Source: a virus. Taken from it: a DNA stretch of 26,681 nucleotides. Positions 1 through 5,100 of this stretch are shown here, piece after piece; the first letter of the stretch is position 1, and each line of letters begins with the position of its first letter. Below the pieces are notes generated by a model that was not told the origin of the DNA, made no database searches, and saw only the letters and a list, made by a program, of their open reading frames with translations. Made by a program: the position numbers and the translations under genes. The DNA is taken from the IMG/VR virus record IMGVR_UViG_3300044646_001569, positions 1 to 26,681 of that record; one strand, given 5' to 3'.

Positions 1-65
1 ATAATCCAGAAATAGGTTGCCTGCAACGAAACCGACCGGGCGTTCGCAATTCGCGAATTACGAAA

Positions 66-287
66 ATGACACTCCCTCGCGAGCGAACCAGCGCCGTCAT
101 CCGCACGCAGGATTTCCTGCTGCGTCTCGCCAGCCCCTATGAGGGCGGGATCAAGGGCATCCGCCGCGAGGTACGCGAGGAGGCTAGGCGGCTGTTGAAG
201 CACTATCCGCACTGGTTCGACCTCGGACGTTCCGATGCCTTCGACGCCCAGGCCGCCAGCCGGATCGCCAGCCAGGACGAGCGTTGA
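66..287 (+). CDS. BPSL0761-like small phage/accessory protein
   Basis: A 73-residue basic protein without membrane segment or signal peptide. Its layout (N-terminal ERTxAVIRTQDFLLRLASP, a middle 'IRREVREEARRLLKHYP', then 'HWFDL') matches my recollection of the small BPSL0761-type proteins found in prophages and genomic islands, whose biochemical role is unknown. The ATG at 66 is the only sensible start; the sequence before it is AT-rich (gaattacgaaa) with no clear Shine-Dalgarno. It is the first of a series of very small plus-strand genes and is followed after 30 nt by the next one. Family assignment is from memory of the pattern; function is not known. Confidence 0.7.
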   Translation: MTLPRERTSAVIRTQDFLLRLASPYEGGIKGIRREVREEARRLLKHYPHWFDLGRSDAFDAQAASRIASQDER

Positions 288-317
288 CCTAATTGACGGG
301 GGCGATAGGCTTCGGGC

Positions 318-533
318 ATGGAAGCCACGCTGCGGTTCAACTTGGACGACCGCGACGACGCCCGCGAGCATCGCTGCGCCCTGGCGGGCCGTGACGCCTT
401 GATCGACCTGGAGCGGATCGACATGCACTGTCGCGGGCGGATCGAACACTGCGAGCTTGGCGACGAGGCTAAGGCCGAGCTTGAGGCGGTGCGGCGTATG
501 ATCGCGGCCGAACTCACGGAGCTACTGCACTGA
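318..533 (+). CDS. Small acidic hypothetical phage-type protein
   Basis: 71 residues, rich in Asp/Glu/Arg. The opening 'MEATLRFNLDDRDDAREHRCAL' followed by a helical region with a dividing 'L..ID....CRGRIEHCEL' resembles a small phage protein type (often written MxATLxFxLPEExxEHxxAL) found beside replication or packaging genes; the role of that type is unknown to me. Two helices are likely (about 17-40 and 47-68). The ATG at 318 follows ggcttcgggc, a weak ribosome site. Its TGA shares its last base with the ATG of the next tiny open frame, suggesting coupling. Confidence 0.65.
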   Translation: MEATLRFNLDDRDDAREHRCALAGRDALIDLERIDMHCRGRIEHCELGDEAKAELEAVRRMIAAELTELLH

Positions 534-661
534 TGGGCGAGTATTCCCGAGCGGGACAGTCCGAGGCGAAAACACGCGATTTCGATGCCGACGTTCCCGC
601 TCGGGACAACACGCTTCGCGGGCTGCTTGACCGCACACAAGATGGCGCGAATCGCCAATAG
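533..661 (+). CDS. Possible 42-aa coupled small protein
   Basis: A short open frame that starts on the A of the preceding stop (TGATG), a common arrangement for translational coupling. It encodes 42 residues ending in TLRGLLDRTQDGANRQ, which resembles the LRGLLER / LRGILNR tail shared by two cassette proteins further right (2059 and 3024). It contains the two TCCCG(NN)CGGGA palindromes noted separately, so the DNA may instead be regulatory. No ribosome site is visible apart from the coupling. The call is tentative because of length. Confidence 0.35.
   Translation: MGEYSRAGQSEAKTRDFDADVPARDNTLRGLLDRTQDGANRQ
545..606. repeat. Paired palindromes TCCCG-NN-CGGGA
   Basis: Two 12-bp imperfect palindromes, TCCCGAGCGGGA at 545-556 and TCCCGCTCGGGA at 595-606, each with a 5-bp arm around 2 central bases. 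They are perfect reverse complements of each other and also share the direct flank TTCCCG..CGGGACA. They could be twin binding sites for a dimeric regulator or could pair to form a 12-bp stem with a 38-nt loop. They overlap a possible tiny coding frame, so the regulatory reading is inference. Confidence 0.45.
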
Positions 662-862
662 ATGCGCAGTTCGTAAGACAAACGTGGCATTAATGCTTAC
701 AGATTGACGCAACACGCCGCAGAGAGCGTCGGCCCTCCCGCCCCGCCCTAGATTCTCACGATGCCAACTGTCCGACAGGGGCGGGAATCTCGGTTCTGCC
801 GGGAAAGGCGGGGTTTTCCCAAAAATCTTTCAGCCGGGGGTTGCCTTCCGTCCGACATTAGG
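662..862. other. Non-coding stretch with hairpins and a repeated octamer
   Basis: No convincing gene. The octamer GTCCGACA occurs at 770-777 (inside the palindrome CTGTC-C-GACAG) and again at 850-857, between the -35 and -10 elements of the promoter called at 841-868, which is where a repressor site might sit. A short stem GGGAAA/TTTCCC at 801-806 and 815-820 is followed by A-rich then T-rich bases and could be a weak terminator. AGATTC/GAATCT (751-756, 784-789) can also pair. Confidence 0.4.
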
Positions 863-868
863 TATACT
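841..868 (+). promoter_or_regulatory. Sigma70-like promoter for the 917 gene
   Basis: TTGCCT (841-846), 16-bp spacer, TATACT (863-868). The -10 stands out in GC-rich DNA. The predicted transcript would begin near 875 and reach the ATG at 917 with an approximately 40-nt leader. A copy of GTCCGACA overlaps the spacer, suggesting repression. Seen in sequence; activity is inferred. Confidence 0.55.
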
Positions 869-916
869 TAGGGCATGACGCGGCAACGAGCCGCAAGCCT
901 CAATCTGGAGAAAGCG

Positions 917-1288
917 ATGAGCAAGCCAGCTAACGTGGAAATCGGTTCAGAGTGGTTTACCTACGGGGGGCATCACTTCTCAATGTTTGAAGTGGTTGCT
1001 CTGGTCATCACCAAGCAGGACGCTAATTCTTCTGACAGTTATCGGTGCAAGTACACCAGTAACGAAACTGGCAGTGCGGGCAAGTTTGATTGGATCAACG
1101 GCTGCTATTTGTTCAGCACCAGGGATGAAGCGTGGGAAGCAGCGGCAAAGCATATGGAGAAGGGAGCAGCGGAATATACCCAGTTGGCCGCTAAGTACCG
1201 CAGCAAAGCGGCTTGCGAGCGTGGCGAAAACTCTGACTGCCCAGACGCCCACCTCTGCCGCCACGGCGTTGAAGGAGGCGGACTGTGA
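917..1288 (+). CDS. Hypothetical accessory protein, 123 aa
   Basis: I do not recognise this protein. I chose the ATG at 917 because it is preceded by ctggagaaagcg, a good ribosome site, whereas the in-frame ATG at 875 lies at the likely transcription start and has none. The protein has an N-terminal beta-rich part (EIGSEWFTYGGHHFSMFEVVAL), a YRCKYTSNE segment and a 'YLFSTRDEAWEAAAKHM' helix followed by a Cys/Arg-rich tail (two Cys and two His within about 25 residues), which might bind metal weakly. Its last codon and stop overlap the GTG of the next gene (GTGA), so the two are likely co-translated from the promoter at 841-868. Confidence 0.65.
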   Translation: MSKPANVEIGSEWFTYGGHHFSMFEVVALVITKQDANSSDSYRCKYTSNETGSAGKFDWINGCYLFSTRDEAWEAAAKHMEKGAAEYTQLAAKYRSKAACERGENSDCPDAHLCRHGVEGGGL

Positions 1289-1461
1289 TTGCAACAAAAG
1301 TCATCACGGTGATCGGTGAGCGAGACGACAAGGGCCGATACTGGATTTTGCGGCAGACCGAGAACGGCCGCATGGACGTTGTCGGACGCAAGTACCGAAG
1401 TCGAACGGCGGCGGTGGCTGCGGCAAAAAAGATTGGCGGAAAGGTACAGTTCTGGCATTGA
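1285..1461 (+). CDS. 58-aa small protein coupled to upstream gene
   Basis: GTG start overlapping the upstream stop (GTGA) and preceded by a near-perfect Shine-Dalgarno, gaaggaggcgg. The product begins MIATKVITVIGERDDKGRYW and ends in a basic helix (SRTAAVAAAKKIGGKVQFWH). The strand pattern followed by an Ala/Lys helix suggests a small folded protein, perhaps nucleic-acid binding, but no family is recognised. The very good ribosome site and overlap are the main support for a real gene despite its size. Confidence 0.6.
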   Translation: MIATKVITVIGERDDKGRYWILRQTENGRMDVVGRKYRSRTAAVAAAKKIGGKVQFWH

Positions 1462-1462
1462 T

Positions 1463-1684
1463 ATGAACGACCGCATTACCTTCCGCCTCGGACCGCTCGC
1501 GGGGCCGATGGCGGTTTACTGCGAGAAACACGGCACGACGCCCAGTGAGGCGATTAGGCTCGCGCTGTCTCGTCTCTTGCGAGTTGACGCCCCGAAGATG
1601 CCGCCGGGCAACCCGGCAATCGCGGAGCAGGCCGAAGCCGGTGCGGCGGCAAGATGGAAGCCAAAGAAGAAACGGCGCAAGTAA
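1463..1684 (+). CDS. Ribbon-helix-helix-like small protein
   Basis: 73 residues. An N-terminal strand (DRITFRLGP), then helix (AGPMAVYCEKHG), turn (TTPSE) and helix (AIRLALSRLL), is the order expected of a ribbon-helix-helix or Arc/MetJ-type DNA-binding fold. The C-terminus is strongly basic (RWKPKKKRRK). The ATG at 1463 directly follows the previous stop (TGATATG). It is the gene immediately to the left of the first attC-like hairpin, so it could be the first cassette gene, although no site marks its left side. Fold assignment is by pattern; function could be a small repressor or antitoxin. Confidence 0.6.
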   Translation: MNDRITFRLGPLAGPMAVYCEKHGTTPSEAIRLALSRLLRVDAPKMPPGNPAIAEQAEAGAAARWKPKKKRRK

Positions 1685-1719
1685 GCGGCGAGTGCGCTCT
1701 TGAGCGAAAGTGAAGACGT

Positions 1720-1805
1720 AGAACGTGAACGATCAACAGCCGCGAACAAAGGAGGCGGCAACTATGAGTGATGAAAATGAGCGGTCTGTTGCATCGGCTG
1801 GTTCT
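1720..1805 (+). repeat. attC-like recombination hairpin 1
   Basis: R arm AGAAC (1720-1724), spacer GTGAA, L arm CGATCAACAG (1730-1739), loop, L' arm CTGTTGCATCG (1786-1796), spacer GCTG, R' arm GTTCT (1801-1805). The L stem is perfect apart from one extra C (1792) in the 3' arm, which is an extrahelical G if the bottom strand folds, as in integron attC sites. The conserved AAC/GTT triplets are present, but outside them the R boxes do not match the textbook RYYYAAC/GTTRRRY. The loop holds AAAGGAGG and the ATG (1764) of the next gene. Confidence 0.7.
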
Positions 1806-2012
1806 GGCTCGGGGTTGCCAGCACACCTGATGCAGCCGGAGTGGATGGAACTAGCGCGAGCCGTGACGTTCTTTGGCGTGCCGCTAGACAGACTTAGCCG
1901 TGACGAGTTGATTGCCAACATTGGATACCTCCTTACTCAAGTTGAGGATGTGAAGCGGATGCACCGCGCAACGCTGGAAATCTTGAAGGCGAGGCACCCG
2001 GTTTCTTGGTAG
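1764..2012 (+). CDS. Cassette protein B, start supplied by attC-like loop
   Basis: 82 residues. The ATG at 1764 follows aaaggaggcggcaact, an ideal ribosome site located in the loop of hairpin 1. The first residues (MSDENERSVASAGS) come from the hairpin's 3' side and are nearly the same as those of the next gene (RSVASAGS in both), while everything after the GTTCT box is unrelated. The body is predicted helical (PEWMELARAVTFFGV, LSRDELIANIGYLLTQVEDVKRM), and I recognise no family. It is followed after 2 nt by hairpin 2. The predicted recombination point lies within codon 13 (Gly, GGT), so the leader and body may have separate origins. Confidence 0.65.
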   Translation: MSDENERSVASAGSGSGLPAHLMQPEWMELARAVTFFGVPLDRLSRDELIANIGYLLTQVEDVKRMHRATLEILKARHPVSW

Positions 2013-2014
2013 CC

Positions 2015-2100
2015 AGAACGTGAACGATCAACAGCCGCGAACAAAGGAGGCGGCAACCATGAACGAGACGAATAAGCGGTCTGTTGCATCGGCTGGTTCT
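2015..2100 (+). repeat. attC-like recombination hairpin 2
   Basis: Same length (86 bp) and same arms as hairpin 1: AGAAC (2015-2019), GTGAA, CGATCAACAG, loop, CTGTTGCATCG with the extra C, GCTG, GTTCT (2096-2100). The loop is identical through the ribosome site and diverges after the ATG at 2059 (tgagtgatgaaaatg versus tgaacgagacgaata). The spacing to hairpin 1 is 295 bp, one cassette length. Confidence 0.7.
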
Positions 2101-2355
2101 CAGCCGGTGGCGTGGGCAGTTGAGTTTGACGGAGAGGTGGAGCCGTTCTGCGGTTCGTTTGACAAAAGCGAGGCAATCAAAGTGGCGGGTGGAGTCGGCC
2201 GTGTGTTTCCGCTGTGGCGGTCGCCCACGCTCACCGACGCGGAGCGGGAGGCGGTGGAGTGGGCAATCGGCGTTACCGCCAGAATGTACGACGACGCTGA
2301 CGGCGGCCCGATCAAGCGAGAGGCGCTGCGCGGGCTACTGGAACGGCAGAAGTGA
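2059..2355 (+). CDS. Cassette protein C with LTxxER...LRGLLER domain
   Basis: 98 residues. The ATG at 2059 lies in hairpin 2's loop behind AAAGGAGG. After the shared leader (RSVASAGS) comes 'QPVAWAVEFDGEVEPFCGSF', a layout common to small phage proteins that start PVAWAV. It ends with a helical domain PTLTDAEREAVEWAIG...ALRGLLERQK that is clearly related to the end of the 3024 gene (PTLTADERRAIDWS...TLRGILNRMK). The TGA stop overlaps the AGAAC arm of hairpin 3 (TGAGAAC). The function of the domain is unknown; it may be a small helical adaptor. Confidence 0.65.
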   Translation: MNETNKRSVASAGSQPVAWAVEFDGEVEPFCGSFDKSEAIKVAGGVGRVFPLWRSPTLTDAEREAVEWAIGVTARMYDDADGGPIKREALRGLLERQK

Positions 2356-2406
2356 GAACACGCAGGATAAGCGGCGGCCCCGCCGTCCGCTTCATCCGCT
2401 GGTTCT
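2355..2406 (+). repeat. attC-like recombination hairpin 3, short loop
   Basis: AGAAC (2355-2359), ACGCA, GGATAAGCGG (2365-2374), loop CGGCCCCGCCGT, CCGCTTCATCC (2387-2397, extra C at the same place), GCTG, GTTCT (2402-2406). The L-stem sequence differs from hairpins 1 and 2, yet pairing is kept by compensating changes, strong evidence that the fold rather than the sequence is conserved. The loop is short, with an inner CGG/CCG extension, and contains no start codon. Confidence 0.75.
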
Positions 2407-2428
2407 ATTGCGAACGGAGGAGTGGGTC

Positions 2429-2641
2429 GTGATTCTGAAAGTGCCGGAAGACTGTGCCTGCGATGTGTTCGACGCCAGCGGCGTGCGGCTTGAGTACGTC
2501 GTGTGGTGCGACACTGAGACGGGGGAGGCGGTGCATATCGTCCAGCCGCTTGAGTTCACAATCGACGATGATGGTGATGCTGGAGTTCGAAAAGAGTGGC
2601 GGCAGCATCCTGCCCCGCTGAAGTTCAACAGGTTTCGGTGA
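2429..2641 (+). CDS. Cassette protein D, hypothetical phage-type
   Basis: 70 residues. I chose the GTG at 2429 because cggaggag sits 5-6 nt before it; a TTG at 2408 is possible. Unlike its neighbours the start lies outside the hairpin. The order 'MILKVPEDCACDVFDASG', 'VRLEYVVWCDTETGEAVHIV', 'FTIDDDGDAGVR' suggests a small beta-sheet protein, and the V(V/E)WCDTETGE motif is one I associate with small phage proteins of unknown function. A 15-bp remnant of a hairpin follows its stop at 2647. Confidence 0.6.
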   Translation: MILKVPEDCACDVFDASGVRLEYVVWCDTETGEAVHIVQPLEFTIDDDGDAGVRKEWRQHPAPLKFNRFR

Positions 2642-2646
2642 GCAAT

Positions 2647-2661
2647 AGAACGCGTGGTTCC
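2647..2661 (+). repeat. Collapsed attC-like remnant
   Basis: AGAAC-GCGTG-GTTCC. The left AGAAC and right GTGGTTC look like the outer R arms of a hairpin whose L stem and loop have been deleted; GCGTGGTTC also matches the right flank of hairpin 5 (cgtggttct). It lies at the D/E cassette boundary where a site is expected. The short length makes this inference rather than proof. Confidence 0.45.
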
Positions 2662-2673
2662 GCAGGTAAAGCC

Positions 2674-2979
2674 ATGAAACTTGAAAGCCGAACGTCGAAG
2701 GCTGCCAACGCTGCCGACAGGTGGATTGAACAGTACGGCTGCGACCAGAGCGGCATCGCAAAACGCATTAGGTCGCTTGGCGATTCTCCGACGCCCGAAG
2801 CGGTCAACGAGATCACCGGAAACACATCATGGACGGACTGCCAATGCAACGAGTGCGACCGTTACGTTGATTGCGTGGTGCAGGTTGGTGACGAGCCGAC
2901 ATACGACTCAAGTACGGCGTGGCTGTGCGGAGACTGCATCGCAAAGGCGGCGTCGCTTTTGGCAAATGACGGACGGTGA
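2674..2979 (+). CDS. Cassette protein E with CxxC zinc-ribbon-like core
   Basis: 101 residues. The ATG at 2674 follows gcaggtaaagcc. The N-terminal half is helical (AANAADRWIEQYG, IAKRIRSLG, EAVNEITG). The C-terminal half has CQCNECDRYVDCVVQVG, then DSSTAWLCGDCIAKAASLL. Two CxxC pairs (CNEC and CGDC) about 33 residues apart fit a small zinc-binding ribbon. No catalytic motif is visible. It could be a nucleic-acid or protein adaptor. It lies between the collapsed remnant and hairpin 5. Confidence 0.6.
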   Translation: MKLESRTSKAANAADRWIEQYGCDQSGIAKRIRSLGDSPTPEAVNEITGNTSWTDCQCNECDRYVDCVVQVGDEPTYDSSTAWLCGDCIAKAASLLANDGR

Positions 2980-2982
2980 CGC

Positions 2983-3068
2983 GGAACGCCAGCGATCAGC
3001 GGCATCGAACACAGGAGACGACCATGACAGACGAGGTAGATGAGATGTCCGCTGCATCGCGTGGTTCT
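2983..3068 (+). repeat. attC-like recombination hairpin 5
   Basis: GGAAC (2983-2987), GCCAG, CGATCAGCGG (2993-3002), loop, CCGCTGCATCG (3049-3059, extra C in the same place), CGTG, GTTCT (3064-3068). Total 86 bp, as for hairpins 1 and 2, although the loop sequence differs completely. The loop again contains a ribosome site (acaggagacgacc) and ATG (3024) of the next gene. The R stem has a G.T wobble at its outer base. Confidence 0.7.
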
Positions 3069-3281
3069 GGCAGCCCAGTGTCGGTGTCGGTGCATGTGGA
3101 CAAGTCCGCGTGCGGCTTGCCATACAGCCGCCCGCTGCGACGAACCGTTCCGACGCTAACGGCTGATGAGCGGCGAGCCATCGACTGGTCGGCGACAATG
3201 CTGGAGCATGGGTCGCTTCCCGAAAGCGTCAACAGGACATGCGCCGAGACGCTTCGCGGGATACTTAATCGAATGAAGTGA
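3024..3281 (+). CDS. Cassette protein F with LTxxER...LRGILNR domain
   Basis: 85 residues. The ATG at 3024 lies inside the loop of hairpin 5 behind caggagacgacc. The leader MTDEVDEMSAASRGS is encoded by the hairpin arm and parallels the RSVASAGS leader of genes B and C. The C-terminal half (TLTADERRAIDWSATML...CAETLRGILNRMK) is homologous to that of gene C, so two cassettes carry members of one family. The stop overlaps a TGAGAAC motif, as in gene C, and a decayed right arm follows. Function unknown. Confidence 0.65.
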   Translation: MTDEVDEMSAASRGSGSPVSVSVHVDKSACGLPYSRPLRRTVPTLTADERRAIDWSATMLEHGSLPESVNRTCAETLRGILNRMK

Positions 3282-3449
3282 GAACCAATGTTTCTGCGGA
3301 ACCCGATAAACACGCCGCCCGTCGTGACAACTCCCCTGCGGGTGAGTTTCTGCCGGGGAGAATCGACTGAGACGGGATTTATCTGGCCTGCCGTCGTGAT
3401 AACGCGACGCTGAATGTCGCTACAGCGGCGATGCGACGCCGCTGACTGA
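3281..3449. other. Boundary region: decayed site, repeats and hairpins
   Basis: Begins with AGAAC-CAAT-GTTTCT (3281-3295), a probable decayed hairpin end. It contains the near-identical direct repeats CCGTCGTGACAAC (3319-3331) and CCGTCGTGATAAC (3391-3403), a stem CTCCCC/GGGGAG (3331-3336, 3355-3360) that embeds a near-copy of the CCCCTGCGG motif, and the stem listed at 3423-3444. No coding frame is convincing. This is the junction between the cassette array and the phage late genes. Confidence 0.4.
3423..3444 (+). terminator. 8-bp GC-rich hairpin before late unit
   Basis: CAGCGGCG, loop ATGCGA, CGCCGCTG: a perfect 8-bp stem with a 6-nt loop directly upstream of the CCCCCTGCGG element. There is no T-run, so termination is uncertain; it could isolate the cassette genes from the late promoter. 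Confidence 0.35.
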
Positions 3450-3483
3450 CCCCCTGCGGCTCGCCCGGCACGGCCGGCACACT
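3450..3483 (+). promoter_or_regulatory. Candidate late promoter, CCCCCTGCGG copy 1
   Basis: CCCCCTGCGG at 3450-3459, 18 nt, then CACACT at 3478-3483, 8 nt before the ATG at 3492. The same decamer precedes the genes at 7447 and 17147 at equivalent spacing to a TAnnnT-like element, which suggests a non-canonical -35/-10 pair. If so the transcript would be almost leaderless. Function is inferred from recurrence only. Confidence 0.4.
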
Positions 3484-3491
3484 TGGCCGCC

Positions 3492-4568
3492 ATGACCGGC
3501 CACGAGCACGACCTCGCCCTCTCCGTCCACAGCTACTACGTCGGCGAGCTCGACGCCGGCCGCCGGGCGTGCGAGCGGCTCCTCGCCCGGCCCGACCTCA
3601 CGGAAGAGATCGAGCACATGGTCCGCACCAACCGGACGTGGTACACGCCCACGCTCGACGAGCTCGCCAGCGTCCACCACCAGCGGATCGACGTGGAGCC
3701 GGCCCACGAGGGCTGGTCGCTGTTCAACCCCACGCTCGCGAGCTACGGCGGCGACCTGGTCGCCCTGGTGCGATCCTCGAACTACCAGATCGTGGACGGC
3801 CGCTATGAGATGCCCGCCGCCGACGGCGGCTGCATCCGCACGGAGAACGTGCTCGTCAGGCTGCGGCCCGACCTCACCGTGGCCTCGGCCCGCGTTGTCG
3901 CCGGCCCCGACTACCCACGGACGGGCTTCGCGGTCACCGGCCTGGAGGACTGCCGGCTGCGATATACCCAAACGGGTATAGGCGTCTCGGCCACCGTCCG
4001 CGACGTGAGCCCATTCGACGGCCGCTGCCGGATCGCCACGGCCGACCTCGACCTGCGGACGGCCACCTTCTCGGGGCTGCGGGTGCTCGACGGGATCCAC
4101 GTCCAGGACCACGAAAAGAACTGGATGCCGTTTGTGGGCCGCGAGGGCTGGCTCTACGCGGCGAACCACAACGGTCACGTCGTCACGGTGGACCCCAACG
4201 GCTCGATCCCGGGGGCGTGGCAGATTTCGCAGCGTCGCCCGTCGCCGGACCTCGCCAAGCGGTTCCGTGGCGGCTCGCAGCTGCTCCAGTTCGACGACGG
4301 CTGGCTCGGCCTGGTGCACGAGGTGGCGGGCCTCGGCAGCCGCCGCGTCTACGAACACCGGTTTATCTGGCTTGACGCCGACCTCGAACTGCGGCGGGTC
4401 TCGCCCGCTTTCGCCTTTCGCGAAAGGCAGGCGATTGAGTTTGCCGCCGGGCTGGCGGTCAACGGCCACCGGCTGGTGGCCAGCTACGGCGTTCGCGACG
4501 CCGAGGCGTGGCTCACGGCGATCGACGCCGACGACCTTCGGAGGATGCTGTATGCCGTCACCGTTTGA
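3492..4568 (+). CDS. GH130-like beta-propeller protein with N-terminal repeat
   Basis: 358 residues; the ATG at 3492 is preferred over an upstream TTG (3483), which overlaps the putative -10. The N-terminus (about 1-50) looks like one or two TPR-type helices (VGELDAGRRACERLLARPDL). The rest shows the repeating blade pattern of five-bladed propeller glycoside phosphorylase/hydrolase relatives: FNPTLA, GLEDCRLR (near 152), HEKNWMPF (near 207), FRGGSQLLQF..GWLGLVHEV (258-277) and EFAAGLAV near the end. GH130 family members process mannose or related beta-linked sugars. It overlaps the methyltransferase start by 17 nt and heads a sugar-gene trio. Substrate cannot be read from sequence. Confidence 0.65.
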   Translation: MTGHEHDLALSVHSYYVGELDAGRRACERLLARPDLTEEIEHMVRTNRTWYTPTLDELASVHHQRIDVEPAHEGWSLFNPTLASYGGDLVALVRSSNYQIVDGRYEMPAADGGCIRTENVLVRLRPDLTVASARVVAGPDYPRTGFAVTGLEDCRLRYTQTGIGVSATVRDVSPFDGRCRIATADLDLRTATFSGLRVLDGIHVQDHEKNWMPFVGREGWLYAANHNGHVVTVDPNGSIPGAWQISQRRPSPDLAKRFRGGSQLLQFDDGWLGLVHEVAGLGSRRVYEHRFIWLDADLELRRVSPAFAFRERQAIEFAAGLAVNGHRLVASYGVRDAEAWLTAIDADDLRRMLYAVTV

Positions 4569-5100
4569 AGTGAAGATTTCCAAGACGCTGGCCGATGCGT
4601 GGCGGCCACACGACTGGTTCCAACTCGACGAGCGGGTCGCTCGCCACTACTACCGCAAGGCGTCTGTCGCCGCCGACGTGCGGCCGAAGCGGGTGATCGA
4701 GATCGGCACGCGGTGCGGCTACTCGCTTGTGTCGTTCGCCACGGCCTGCCCTGACGCCCGCTACTTGTGTATCGACGGGGCGGCCGACGACGACAGCCTC
4801 GACTGCCTGGCTCACTGGCAGAGCGTGGTCGAGCGATGGGCGATCGACGCGTCGCTTGTGGTGGTCAACAGCCGGGCGGTTCGCAGCCTGCCGCCGGCCG
4901 ACTTCGCCCACGTTGACGGCGACCACTCCTACGCCGGGGCGTTGCACGACCTGCACCTCGTGGCTCAGGTGCCCGTGATCCTGGCCGACGACTGCTGTAA
5001 CCCCGAGGTACGGAAAGCGGTCGATGAGTTCGCCCGCGAGAAGCGGCGGCGCGTGGACTTTATCAACGACGGGCTTCGGGAGGCGGCGGTGATCACATGA
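4552..5100 (+). CDS. Class I SAM-dependent methyltransferase
   Basis: 182 residues. The ATG at 4552 lies inside the end of the previous gene, after ttcggaggatgctgt. Motif I is VIEIGTRCGYS (about 48-58), the acidic second strand end is YLCIDG, and a later HVDGDHSYAGALHDL (about 120-134) places DGDH at the position typical of Methyltransf_24-type enzymes that act on sugars or small molecules. A Cys pair (ADDCCNPE) follows strand 5. It sits between a propeller sugar protein and a GT2 enzyme, so methylation of a glycan, possibly capping a chain, is a reasonable inference. A nucleic-acid target is less likely as no target-recognition domain is present. Confidence 0.75.
   Translation: MPSPFEVKISKTLADAWRPHDWFQLDERVARHYYRKASVAADVRPKRVIEIGTRCGYSLVSFATACPDARYLCIDGAADDDSLDCLAHWQSVVERWAIDASLVVVNSRAVRSLPPADFAHVDGDHSYAGALHDLHLVAQVPVILADDCCNPEVRKAVDEFAREKRRRVDFINDGLREAAVIT

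Noticed and set aside
1733-2176. Minus-strand open frames with shared sequence (SFVRGC / LPPPLFAAVDRSRS-type)
   Set aside because: They are antisense to the repeated hairpins and merely reflect the repeat; no ribosome sites, and the plus-strand frames have strong ribosome sites and coherent products.
1720-3068. CRISPR array
   Set aside because: Repeats are 52-86 bp, palindromic, spaced by 220-880 bp with genes between; no short regularly spaced repeats or cas genes.
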